Shown here: positions 1 through 7,571 of the stretch, piece by piece
Position numbering within the stretch: the stretch's first letter is position 1
Layout of the letters: each line of letters begins with the position of its first letter
NCBI GenBank assembly: GCA_038230975.1
Contig: JBBRMF010000018.1
Coordinates: 1 to 37,261 of the forward strand
Direction: 5' to 3'
DNA from: JANXVV01 sp038230975
Lineage (GTDB): Bacteria; Planctomycetota; Phycisphaerae; Tepidisphaerales; Tepidisphaeraceae
DNA: 37,261 bases
The notes under the pieces: model-generated
Database searches by the model: none
What the model was told of the DNA's origin: nothing
The model's input: only the letters and a program-made list of their open reading frames with translations
Program-made: the position numbers and the translations under genes

Positions 1-129
1 AATTCCCGAAGCAGGTAACACGGGTGGCTCCGCGATAGGAATTCCGATCTACTATTCTAAGAATGATGCGCTAATAACGACATTAAAAGTGCAAAGAAAA
101 TCAATACATGTGCGTTAAGAGAACTAACC

Positions 130-882
130 ATGCCCGACTACCAACAAACCGCTGCCAGCGTTCGTAGCCTGGTGCTATCTATGGATCAGACCAACACGCC
201 CGAGGGCGCGCTGATCGCCAATGCGTTCGCGCAGGCGTGCCGCGAGACCAATGAGAGGTTGCGGCGGTGCATCGATTATCTACGGCGCGGGCATCGGTCC
301 GAAGCGATTCATCTGGCGGACTGTCAGCCTAATTTGCTGGAGATGACCGCCGCGCTGGATGTGCCGGAGATCGCCGCCTGGGAAACGCTGTGCGCGGGGT
401 ATGGGTGGGCGCGGGCGGATCGGATTTCGGTCGACGGGGCGCAGGAACTGAACGAGGCTTATGCGATCGAACAGCCGATGAAGGAATTGCTGGCACGGCA
501 TCGCTGGTTGGCGTTGGCGCGAGCGCCGCTGGATCTGCGATTGCTGGCGCTACGACAACTGGCGAAGCTCGACCCGGGCAACCCGGCCTGGGAACTGGAT
601 ATCTCGGCGTTTGAACAGGTGCGGTTGCGCGAAGTGAAGAACGAGGTGAACACCGCCATGAAGCAGCGCGATCTGCCGGCGATCGATCGACTTTTGGCGG
701 AAGTCAAATCTCCCGGTTGGTCCCACGAGGTGCCCAAGGAGATTGTGACGGCGCTGGCTCGAGCCTCACAATCTCTTCACGATAAGCAGGCGATCGTGGA
801 ACTGCGGGCGATGCTGCCGAACGTTCATGCGGCGGTCGATGCGATGTCGTACGAGGACTGCAAGTGCATTTTGGCGCAGTAG
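130..882 (+). CDS. Hypothetical protein, N-terminal part of a gene split by a TAG stop
   Basis: A 250-residue, alpha-helical, charged protein with no signal peptide; I do not recognise a named family. The reading frame does not end naturally. The TAG at 880-882 is followed in the same frame by a further 127 coding residues ending in a membrane segment. The sequence around the stop (ILAQ, stop, SVIVQTH) resembles helical planctomycete proteins that have a Trp there, in a pattern like LRARWEAL followed by a short linker and a VPxD-type turn. A TGG-to-TAG change is therefore the simplest explanation, which would give a single protein of about 379 residues. The ATG at 130 has only a weak purine-rich sequence upstream. 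The family resemblance is from memory. Confidence 0.7.
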   Translation: MPDYQQTAASVRSLVLSMDQTNTPEGALIANAFAQACRETNERLRRCIDYLRRGHRSEAIHLADCQPNLLEMTAALDVPEIAAWETLCAGYGWARADRISVDGAQELNEAYAIEQPMKELLARHRWLALARAPLDLRLLALRQLAKLDPGNPAWELDISAFEQVRLREVKNEVNTAMKQRDLPAIDRLLAEVKSPGWSHEVPKEIVTALARASQSLHDKQAIVELRAMLPNVHAAVDAMSYEDCKCILAQ

Positions 883-885
883 TCG

Positions 886-1269
886 GTGATCGTTCAAACC
901 CATCGGGCGCTCGTGCCCGAGGATCTGCGCGCGGAGATTGAGCACGCGGCGCGGTGGGTGAAAGAGCAGGATCGCCTTCACTTACAGCAGGCCAATCGCG
1001 AAGAGATTTCAGCGGACTTACGGCGAGCGTTGGCGATCGAAGGGCCTACCACTCAGTTGCAGGCGATTTATGCCGAACTACGAGCCACGGAATTAGAGGT
1101 GCCGGATGATTTGAGGCACGAGTATCAGGCGCGGGTGGCTGCTGAAACGCGCGAACGCCGGAGACAGTCGCGAAACTGGTTGCTGACGGTGGTATTTCTG
1201 TCGGCGATGCTGGTTCTGGGCATCGGGTTGTTTGTCGCGTGGATGTATCTATCGGCGAGAAGCAGATAG
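886..1269 (+). CDS. C-terminal part of the split hypothetical membrane protein
   Basis: This frame is in phase with the preceding one and starts just after its TAG codon. The nominal start is a GTG three bases beyond the stop, with no ribosome binding site of its own. The 127 residues contain a charged helical region and, near residues 98-121, one strong transmembrane helix (WLLTVVFLSAMLVLGIGLF) followed by a short basic tail. The segment therefore looks like the membrane anchor of the upstream soluble part. The GTG may allow reinitiation after termination, but I regard both pieces as one interrupted gene. A protease gene with its own transmembrane segment follows 52 bases downstream in the same direction. 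Confidence 0.6.
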   Translation: MIVQTHRALVPEDLRAEIEHAARWVKEQDRLHLQQANREEISADLRRALAIEGPTTQLQAIYAELRATELEVPDDLRHEYQARVAAETRERRRQSRNWLLTVVFLSAMLVLGIGLFVAWMYLSARSR

Positions 1270-1321
1270 CCTTGAGGCGAAGCTACCTTGTCGCGGAATG
1301 ATTTAACGAAAGAGATGGGTC

Positions 1322-2749
1322 ATGTCGCAGTCTTCTTCACCGGCCGGTTACTTTGTGCGCGCCAGGGGCCGAATTACCGGGCCGTTTGATTTGCCGATGT
1401 TGCAGAAAATGGTGCAGCGCGGGTCGGTATCGCGTGTCCACGAAATTTCCGAGGATCGGGTGAGTTGGTCGGCGGCAAGGGAGTTCAATGAGCTTTTCCC
1501 GGCCGGATCGGACGCGCGCGCGGGAGCGGTATCGACATCTCCCACCGTGCCTTCCACGCCGACATCTTCTCCGCCGGCAGTCCCTGCTTCCGCCTACTTT
1601 TACGCGCAGGGGGGCAATACCTATGGCCCGGTGCCGCTGCAAATGCTCAAGCTCCTGGCGGAAAATGGTCAACTGGCTTCGTCGGATTTAGTCTGGCAGG
1701 AAGGATCCAATACCGGCGTACGCGCAGAATCAATCGTCGCGCTGGGTGCGGTCTATTCCCTGTCTAAAACAGCCGGGGTTGTTCCGGAAACGACCGGCCA
1801 CTCTAAGAAAATACTCAGGTGGGCGAGTCTGGCTTCAGCGGCGGTCTTAGTCCTGGGACTTGGGTCGTGGGCCGGCTATGAGCAATGGGCCAAGCACGAA
1901 GTCTACATGGGAGCCGACTCAAAAAAGCCTGGCAATGGTCCTTTGGCGGCGGCTTCTGGAGCGATTTCGGGGTTGAAGGACGAGCACGCGTTGGCCCAGG
2001 CAGTTGGGCTGGTGGTCGAAGGCAAGCACATCGTTGAAAAAGATGGAGCCATTGCTGAAGTACCCATCGGCCAAGGTTCGGCGTTTATGATCACGCCATC
2101 CGGATTAATGCTCACCAATCGTCATGTCGTTGAGGAGGCGGTCAAGTTGACGAATGCCAAGGCCCAGAGGGAAAAAATTCGGCGAGAGCAATTACGCGAA
2201 GAAGACGGCCTGGTCTGGGTCTTTTTTGAAGGCCGTAAGTATGTAGCGGAAGTGGTGTATGTCAGTGCGAAGTATGATCTGGCAGTATTGCGGGTCAAAC
2301 GGACCAATGCTCCGTTCTTCAAATTATCGGAAAGCCTGCTCGCGCCTCGTGGTGAAGAGGTGGTCGCCATCGGTTACCCCGGGCTGGCCAACGAAGGGGT
2401 TTCCCTCTCTGAACGGATAGAAGACTACGTCAAGCACACCACTGGATTGCGTGACGTGGCGCTGTATTTTAAAGATCGAGACTTCAGTTTTTCTTTGACG
2501 CGAGGACCCGTCAGCCGTACCTACCAGGAAAGCGGTGGGCAGACGATGATCCAGCATGAAGCGATAATTCGTCATGGGAATTCCGGGGGGCCGCTGGTTA
2601 CGAATCAGGGATTGGTGATTGGAATAAATACGTTACTCGTGTCACGAACCGATGAAAAAGGGGATTCCCCCATGAAACTTTCCCTGGAGATTTCGCAGCT
2701 TAAGAAAGAAATTGTCGACAATGTGCCCGAGGCGGCAATTTGGCAATGA
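1322..2749 (+). CDS. GYF_2-repeat membrane protein with trypsin-like serine protease domain
   Basis: A 475-residue protein with three parts. Residues ~9-60 and ~90-140 are two GYF_2-type repeats (YFVRARGRITGPFDLPML and YFYAQGGNTYGPVPLQML), a module common in planctomycete membrane proteins. Residues ~165-187 form a single transmembrane helix. From ~220 onward there is a trypsin-like HtrA/Deg-type protease with a complete visible triad: His268 in LTNRHVVEE, Asp319 in KYDLAVLRV, and Ser421 in HGNSGGPL. No PDZ domain follows, so it is shorter than DegP. The likely topology is a cytoplasmic GYF_2 part and an extracytoplasmic protease. The ATG at 1322 lies after a purine-rich AAAGAGATGGG sequence that serves as ribosome binding site. 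The substrate is unknown; a role in envelope quality control is an inference. Confidence 0.88.
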   Translation: MSQSSSPAGYFVRARGRITGPFDLPMLQKMVQRGSVSRVHEISEDRVSWSAAREFNELFPAGSDARAGAVSTSPTVPSTPTSSPPAVPASAYFYAQGGNTYGPVPLQMLKLLAENGQLASSDLVWQEGSNTGVRAESIVALGAVYSLSKTAGVVPETTGHSKKILRWASLASAAVLVLGLGSWAGYEQWAKHEVYMGADSKKPGNGPLAAASGAISGLKDEHALAQAVGLVVEGKHIVEKDGAIAEVPIGQGSAFMITPSGLMLTNRHVVEEAVKLTNAKAQREKIRREQLREEDGLVWVFFEGRKYVAEVVYVSAKYDLAVLRVKRTNAPFFKLSESLLAPRGEEVVAIGYPGLANEGVSLSERIEDYVKHTTGLRDVALYFKDRDFSFSLTRGPVSRTYQESGGQTMIQHEAIIRHGNSGGPLVTNQGLVIGINTLLVSRTDEKGDSPMKLSLEISQLKKEIVDNVPEAAIWQ

Positions 2750-2794
2750 GTGTCACTGACGGATGAAACGATAGACGGGGCGAACGAAAAAAAA

Positions 2795-2828
2795 CCGGGG
2801 CCGGCGATCTTTCGATCATCGGCCCCGG
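2795..2828 (-). terminator. Rho-independent terminator for the outer-membrane protein gene
   Basis: A 9-bp perfect GC-rich stem (2795-2803 with 2820-2828) has a second GATC/GATC stem inside it. On the minus strand it is followed by a run of eight T (2787-2794). It lies just beyond the stop of the minus-strand beta-barrel gene. It may also stop transcription arriving from the protease gene on the plus strand, although no T run follows in that direction. Confidence 0.85.
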
Positions 2829-2856
2829 AAGGTTTGAATTCCGAATGTTCCAGGAA

Positions 2857-3372
2857 TTACTTGAGCAGAACGCCAAGGCCCAGGCTGTAGACGAACGAGC
2901 CCTTATCGAAGGACGCGCCATGGCCGTGACGGAAGAAGACCTGATATTCGACTTGTCCGAAGATGAACGTGGTCGAATTCAGGAAGTACTTCACGCCAGC
3001 TTCCGGGCCACCTTCAAAGGTGTCGGTGAAACCGTGGGTGCCGTAGGCGTAACCGATGTTACCACCGACGAATGGCTTGAAGTTACCCAGATCAAAGTGG
3101 TAATCCAGAGCACCGCGGGTCGAACCGCTGAACAGGTCACCACCATGGTTGATCTTGGAATACGACGCTGACTGACGGACGGATAATTCCAGATCCTTGG
3201 TCAGGAAATATCCGAGGCTGCCGTTGATCGACTGCGTGCTGGTCGTGAGGGCTTTGCTGGCAGCGCCCGAACCACCGAGAGTCAATTCCAGATCCCCGGC
3301 TTTAAAATCGGCCTTGGTGATCGTGGGGATCATGGCCAGGGCCGCGACGACGAACAAAACTTTCCGCAACAT
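2857..3372 (-). CDS. Small outer-membrane beta-barrel protein
   Basis: A 171-residue exported protein. The ATG at 3372 is chosen because a near-perfect AAGGAGGT Shine-Dalgarno lies just upstream; the frame extends further but without such a signal. Residues 1-20 form a signal peptide (MLRKVLFVVAALAMIPTITKA). The remainder alternates polar and hydrophobic residues, rich in Gly, Tyr and Phe, and ends in hydrophobic strand-like residues (SLGLGVLLK), as expected for an 8-strand barrel of the OmpW/OmpA-membrane-domain type. The gene has its own candidate promoter (3659-3686), a leader of roughly 280 nt with several hairpins, and a terminator. Porin, lipid binding or a structural role cannot be told apart from the sequence. 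Confidence 0.8.
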   Translation of the reverse strand: MLRKVLFVVAALAMIPTITKADFKAGDLELTLGGSGAASKALTTSTQSINGSLGYFLTKDLELSVRQSASYSKINHGGDLFSGSTRGALDYHFDLGNFKPFVGGNIGYAYGTHGFTDTFEGGPEAGVKYFLNSTTFIFGQVEYQVFFRHGHGASFDKGSFVYSLGLGVLLK

Positions 3373-3658
3373 AGTACCTCCTTCATGTACGTTGATTCTT
3401 GCCCGACTCACTTCGCCACTGACGATGGCATTTGAAGCGATTCAGGCTTGAGCAAACCACCCTTCTGGGTGACTGCTCCGGACCGTTGCGGCGGTCCGTG
3501 CGACGTCTGTCCGGTAATCCGAAAATCACACCGTTTGAAACAGGTGCATCGGCCAACCGACCTCCATCCGCCGCATCGCGCCCCTGGAACAACCAGGGAC
3601 ACGTCCAATGACCGGGAGGCAAATCCTTCAAGAGTGCCTTAATCCTGCCATCGCTTAA
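3373..3658 (-). other. Hairpin-rich 5' leader of the outer-membrane protein gene
   Basis: No convincing gene is present. Read on the minus strand, this region folds into consecutive hairpins. One is a two-part stem GAGCA/TGCTC enclosing CACCC/GGGTG (3450-3478). It directly abuts a perfect 7-bp stem CGGACCG/CGGTCCG (3479-3498). A CACC/GGTG stem extended by paired T and A residues lies at 3529-3546, a TCGG/CCGA stem at 3549-3560, and a 6-bp CCCTGG/CCAGGG stem at 3582-3598. This density in about 150 bases suggests a structured leader RNA or a small RNA. It does not match the TPP, SAM, cobalamin, glycine or cyclic-di-GMP cores I know. Confidence 0.5.
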
Positions 3659-3686
3659 ATTATCGGCAAGGGCTGGGTTTCAACAA
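3659..3686 (-). promoter_or_regulatory. Candidate sigma-70-type promoter for the outer-membrane protein gene
   Basis: Read on the minus strand, a TTGTTG -35-like box (3681-3686) and a GATAAT -10-like box (3659-3664) are separated by 16 bases. Transcription would begin near 3652, giving a leader of about 280 nt before the ATG at 3372. The region 3687-3909 between this promoter and purQ is AT-rich, and I see no gene in it. Planctomycete promoter consensus is poorly defined, so this is tentative. Confidence 0.4.
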
Positions 3687-3909
3687 TAGGGAAAGTGGAA
3701 TGATCAATCAGGTTGTAGCGACTGTGCTAATTGTGTTTAAGTCATTGTTTATAAATGGCTTACAGGACGCAATGGGGAAAATAGATGCATTTTGCTGGTT
3801 ATCAGACGGCTTTAGGAACTGTTTCAAATAGGACAACTGCAGCGCGCGATTTGCAAGTTAAGGAGATATTAAGGCACGATTGGGTAGAAGATTATTATCC
3901 GCAATCTGC

Positions 3910-4662
3910 TCAGGTCTGGAACCGCAGCACGGCATTTCTAAAAATCTGCAAGCCCTGTCCTTCGTTGGGCAATTCAGCCATTCGTGTCCATGCGGGATGC
4001 TGGATTGGATCGATGTGCCGTTCAGGGTGCGGCATCAACCCAAACACCAGCCCGGTTGCATCGCACACCCCGGCGATGTCGTCCGTGCTGCCATTCGGAT
4101 TTTCGCCATCGTAAATCAACGCCACCTGATCGTTGTCCCAGAGCGCCTTCCGCACCGCTTCGTTGGCCGGCACAAATTTTCCTTCTCCGTGCGCGATCGG
4201 CAATTCGATCGGCGAAAGCCCCTCGGTCCAGATGCATTTGCGACCACGCGGCGCAAGTTTCACCCACCGGTCGATAAAACGACCGCTCTCATTATGGGCC
4301 AGCGTACACGTCTGTCCCGTCTTTCCCGCTAAAGCCCCGGGCAGCAACGCGGTCTTCACCAGCACTTGAAACCCGTTACAAATCCCAATGATCGGCTTCC
4401 CCGCCTCCACGAATCGCCGCATCGCATCCGCCAGATGATGCTGAATCTGATTGGCAAAAATTCGTCCGGCGGCGATATCGTCCCCATAACTAAACCCGCC
4501 TGGGATCGCCAGGATCTGATATCCCTCAAGCAGTCTCGGGTTCTCCAACACGCGATTCACATGCAACTTTTCGCAAACCGCACCGGCTCGTTCGAAGGCA
4601 AAGGCGGTTTCGCCATCACAGTTCGTCCCGGCCGTACGGAGGATGAGGGTTTTGGGAGTCAT
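3910..4662 (-). CDS. purQ: Phosphoribosylformylglycinamidine synthase subunit PurQ
   Basis: The glutaminase subunit of FGAM synthase. It releases ammonia from glutamine for PurL in step four of purine synthesis in the cytoplasm. At 250 residues it fits the small PurQ type. It is a class I glutamine amidotransferase: an AIPGGFSYGDD oxyanion-strand region near 52-62, the nucleophile Cys95 in GICNGFQVL, HGEGKF near 158-163, and His212 and Glu214 in MPHPERHIDP, which completes the triad. The purS and purL partners are not adjacent, so the gene appears to stand alone. The ATG at 4662 has only a weak ribosome binding site. The region downstream is AT-rich and lacks a clear terminator. Confidence 0.93.
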   Translation of the reverse strand: MTPKTLILRTAGTNCDGETAFAFERAGAVCEKLHVNRVLENPRLLEGYQILAIPGGFSYGDDIAAGRIFANQIQHHLADAMRRFVEAGKPIIGICNGFQVLVKTALLPGALAGKTGQTCTLAHNESGRFIDRWVKLAPRGRKCIWTEGLSPIELPIAHGEGKFVPANEAVRKALWDNDQVALIYDGENPNGSTDDIAGVCDATGLVFGLMPHPERHIDPIQHPAWTRMAELPNEGQGLQIFRNAVLRFQT

Positions 4663-4748
4663 TGGGAGTAGTTTAAGGGAAGACGGCGAGGGGGCAAGGC
4701 AAATTGGCCGCCGTGTATTTGTCCTAGCTTTTTGGTATGGTTTGAGAA

Positions 4749-5762
4749 GTGCTACAGACTATTCCATCCCCAAACGAAGAGCTTCCACGAACGTTTGCAG
4801 TTGAAGACCTTGCCTCGTTTATTCCCCCTGAACTGCGCGACCTGTCAGACCCTCAGACCGCGATTCCACGTATCGCAAAGGACAACAGACTTACACAGAA
4901 AATCGATGACGCCGTGCGGAAAATCCCTACGCATCATTCGCTGCATTTGAGTGATGCGCGGGTTTTGGATCATCTAGCTGACAAAAGCGTGCATTTGATT
5001 TTGACCTCGCCGCCTTACTGGACTCTCAAAGAATATCGGCAATCACCGGGGCAAATGGGGCATATCAAGGACTACGACACGTTTATCGCGGAATTGGACA
5101 AGGTTTGGAATCACTGCTTTCGACTGCTCGTACCGGGTGGCAGGCTCATTTGTGTGGTTGGGGATGTTTGTCTCTCTCGCCGAAAAAATCTCGGACGGCA
5201 TACCGTCGTTCCACTGCACGCTTCAATTCAGGAACATTGTCGAACCATCGGGTTTGACAACCTCGCACCGATCATCTGGCACAAGATCGCCAACGCCGTT
5301 TTTGAAGCAGACGGTAACGGCGGCGGATTTCTGGGCAAACCCTACGAGCCCAACTCCGTAATCAAAAACGATATCGAATTCATCCTGATGCAGCGCAAGC
5401 CCGGCGGTTATCGAACCCCCTCAATTGACGAACGCATACTTAGCATTATTTCCGCGGAGAATCATCGAAAATGGTTCCAGCAAGTATGGACGGGGCTTAC
5501 CGGGGCATCGACTCGCGATCATCCTGCGCCGTACCCGCTTGAACTGGCGGAAAGACTGATCCGAATGTTCAGCTTTGCGGGAGATACCGTACTCGATCCG
5601 TTTATGGGAACGGCCACCACAAATGTCGCCGCTGCGAAATGGGGTCGCAACAGTATCGGGACTGAGATCGACACGGAATACTTCCAGAAAGCAAAGTTGC
5701 GCCTGACAAGGGAATCTGCGGACCTGTTTCGAGCCCCAAATGTCACTGCGTACGAATCGTAA
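4749..5762 (+). CDS. Type II DNA methyltransferase, beta class (probable N4-cytosine)
   Basis: The modification half of a restriction-modification pair. The catalytic motif IV TSPPYW (residues ~86-91) precedes the AdoMet-binding motif I VLDPFMGTATTN (~281-292) and the following GTEID strand. That order defines the beta class. The SPPY form, rather than D/NPPY, is typical of N4-cytosine methylation. The length of 337 residues is normal. The apparent start is GTG at 4749 with no strong ribosome binding site, so the first ~20 residues are uncertain. The endonuclease gene begins 5 bases after the TAA, so the two are presumably cotranscribed with the methylase made first. The specificity is unknown but should match its partner's. 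Confidence 0.88.
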   Translation: MLQTIPSPNEELPRTFAVEDLASFIPPELRDLSDPQTAIPRIAKDNRLTQKIDDAVRKIPTHHSLHLSDARVLDHLADKSVHLILTSPPYWTLKEYRQSPGQMGHIKDYDTFIAELDKVWNHCFRLLVPGGRLICVVGDVCLSRRKNLGRHTVVPLHASIQEHCRTIGFDNLAPIIWHKIANAVFEADGNGGGFLGKPYEPNSVIKNDIEFILMQRKPGGYRTPSIDERILSIISAENHRKWFQQVWTGLTGASTRDHPAPYPLELAERLIRMFSFAGDTVLDPFMGTATTNVAAAKWGRNSIGTEIDTEYFQKAKLRLTRESADLFRAPNVTAYES

Positions 5763-5767
5763 CATTT

Positions 5768-6562
5768 ATGGATATCGACAAACGGCTTCAAAAAGCGGTC
5801 CGTCATTTCTGGCAGATGCGAGATACGCAATCCCGCGTGCAGGGCACCAAAACCGGACAGCGTGATTCCGGCGCACGCTCTGCAGTGACCGGCGGCAAGC
5901 AGATGAACGGTTTTATCAATCTCATACGAGATCTTCTGGTCGAAAGCGGGATACCCGATGCGTCCGTATTCTGCGAAAAGCATGTGGAGCTGCCCGGCTA
6001 CTTTCGCCCCGAAAAATGCTGGGATTTACTGGTCATTGTCGAAAGAACGCTGATCGCCTCGATCGAGTTCAAGTCACAAGTCGGTCCGTCTTTCGGCAAT
6101 AATTACAACAACCGAACTGAAGAGGCACTCGGAAATGCAACCGACATTTGGGCAGCATATCGGGAGGGTGCTTTCAAACCTGTAGCGCGGCCTTGGCTCG
6201 GTTTTTTCATGTTACTTGAAGAGACGGCCCGCTCTACCGCGCCTGTTCGCGCTCGTGAACCTCATTTCAAAGTGTTTCCTGAATTCAAAAATGCTTCTTA
6301 TGCCAAGCGATACGAAATTCTCCTTACGAAGCTGTTGCGAGAACGACTTTACGACGGAACCTGTTTTCTTCTCTCCGACCGAATCCGTGGGGCGAAAGGG
6401 TTATTCAGTGAGCCCAATGCGGAGTTGAGCTTCCGAAATTTTGTGGAATCTCTCACGGCCCGCGCGGTTGCACACATTAAAACGGCGCGTCCCAATCCCA
6501 AACCTCTGTCCAAATTGCCCGATGCACGAGACCCTTCATATGACGCCGAAGATGAATCTTAA
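5768..6562 (+). CDS. Type II restriction endonuclease, XhoI/PaeR7I family
   Basis: A 264-residue protein recognised by the segment VGPSFGNNYNNRTEEALGNA (about 105-122), which is characteristic of the XhoI/PaeR7I family. The likely PD-(D/E)XK metal site is Asp86 in CWDLLVIV and Glu100-Phe-Lys102 in ASIEFKSQ. Characterised members of this family cut CTCGAG. Specificity here is inferred from the family, and at least three CTCGAG sites occur in this window (758, 15963, 19228), which would need protection. The start is the ATG five bases after the methyltransferase stop. A probable N-terminal extension of ~40 basic residues precedes the conserved part. Confidence 0.88.
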   Translation: MDIDKRLQKAVRHFWQMRDTQSRVQGTKTGQRDSGARSAVTGGKQMNGFINLIRDLLVESGIPDASVFCEKHVELPGYFRPEKCWDLLVIVERTLIASIEFKSQVGPSFGNNYNNRTEEALGNATDIWAAYREGAFKPVARPWLGFFMLLEETARSTAPVRAREPHFKVFPEFKNASYAKRYEILLTKLLRERLYDGTCFLLSDRIRGAKGLFSEPNAELSFRNFVESLTARAVAHIKTARPNPKPLSKLPDARDPSYDAEDES

Positions 6563-6649
6563 GACATTGCCGGTGGAGGCGCTTCCAACTTGCGTCGTCA
6601 CCATTTGACACATCATCTGCAATTGTTTGTTTTGAGAAATTATTGCGAT

Positions 6650-6904
6650 ATGATGTTGAGCATGAACCGCACACCGAGTCTCTGGCTAGCATGGTCACCG
6701 CTCGTTTTTCAATTGACGGGTGTCCTTATAGTCGTCGTGGGGATGTCAATCCTTCCTGAAATATTTGGATTAACCTCTCTCTGCGTTGGCGGCGCCATTT
6801 GGCTCTACGGCTTTACACACGGCAGGCGGTTGGCGACACAGTTCCAGTTGTCCAAAAAATCCAGGCCTTCTAACGAATCCGGACCGTTTCTCCCAGTTAT
6901 TTGA
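6650..6904 (+). CDS. Small membrane protein, hypothetical
   Basis: About 84 residues with two predicted membrane helices (WSPLVFQLTGVLIVVVGMSI and IFGLTSLCVGGAIWLYGF) and a basic, hydrophilic C-terminal tail. The family is unrecognised. ATG codons at 6650, 6653 and 6662 are all possible starts, and none has a strong Shine-Dalgarno. The hydrophobic pattern and positively charged tail make it more likely real than chance. It lies between the restriction pair and a lipoprotein gene on the same strand. Confidence 0.5.
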   Translation: MMLSMNRTPSLWLAWSPLVFQLTGVLIVVVGMSILPEIFGLTSLCVGGAIWLYGFTHGRRLATQFQLSKKSRPSNESGPFLPVI

Positions 6905-6935
6905 CACCCATTGCCCACCCCCTTACCTTCCTGCC

Positions 6936-7484
6936 ATGCGCTGGTTCGCCCCTTGCCTTCTACTCCTTTGTCTTGTCGGTTGTGCCTCCAAACCCATCGA
7001 GCGCGATAGTGCCGAAGTGACGATGTTCGGGCCGACGCGTATGCGCCTCCATCCGATCTTCACCCAGGTGAAAGACTGGAACAGCAGCGGGCATCCCGAT
7101 GGGGTTGAGGCGGAAGTGGAATTTCAAGATCAGTTTGATGATCCGACCAAAGCCGCAGGCCGGGTGATGTTTGAGCTGTTTAGTTATCGTCAGGGGTATC
7201 CGGACCCGCGAGGGGAACGCATTGTCAATCCATGGGTGGGATCGCTGCTGACGTTGCAGCAGCAGCAGGAGCATTGGAACCGCACGAGCCGTACTTACAG
7301 TTTTCAACTGGCGATGCCGGGCATCAGTACGAAGCGTACCTATGTGTTGACGGCAATGTTCGAGCACAACGACGGGCGACGTTTTTTTAGCCGGGTGATT
7401 CTCAAGGGGCTGGAAGATGAGCCCAAAGGAAACCCCGCGCTGCCGATCCTGCCAGAGCCGACGACACGGCCCATCGCACCCTGA
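6936..7484 (+). CDS. Hypothetical lipoprotein
   Basis: A 182-residue exported protein. The start at ATG 6936 gives a clear lipoprotein signal, MRWFAPCLLLLCLVGCA, with the lipobox LVGC and Cys16 as lipidation site. The mature part begins with a Ser/Lys/Pro linker, continues with a beta-rich domain (a run starting TMFGPTRMRLHPIFTQ, then AEVEFQDQFDDPTKAAGRVMF), and ends with a Pro/Thr-rich tail typical of planctomycete lipoproteins. No named domain is recognised, although the arrangement resembles small planctomycete lipoproteins that carry an immunoglobulin-like domain. It is expected to be membrane anchored. The neighbours give no functional clue. Confidence 0.75.
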   Translation: MRWFAPCLLLLCLVGCASKPIERDSAEVTMFGPTRMRLHPIFTQVKDWNSSGHPDGVEAEVEFQDQFDDPTKAAGRVMFELFSYRQGYPDPRGERIVNPWVGSLLTLQQQQEHWNRTSRTYSFQLAMPGISTKRTYVLTAMFEHNDGRRFFSRVILKGLEDEPKGNPALPILPEPTTRPIAP

Positions 7485-7571
7485 GTTGTCGTGTGTGATT
7501 GCGCCTTTTTACGCCCTCCGCCATCGAACGTTCCATTTCATCACGATCGCCGCGACATAGAATAGGCCGCG

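Noticed and set aside
3408..3642. Short open frames in the leader of the outer-membrane protein gene
   Set aside because: They overlap hairpins, have no ribosome binding site, and their translations look random.
3373..3658. Cyclic-di-GMP, TPP, SAM, cobalamin or glycine riboswitch in the leader
   Set aside because: None of the conserved core sequences I know was found, only stems.
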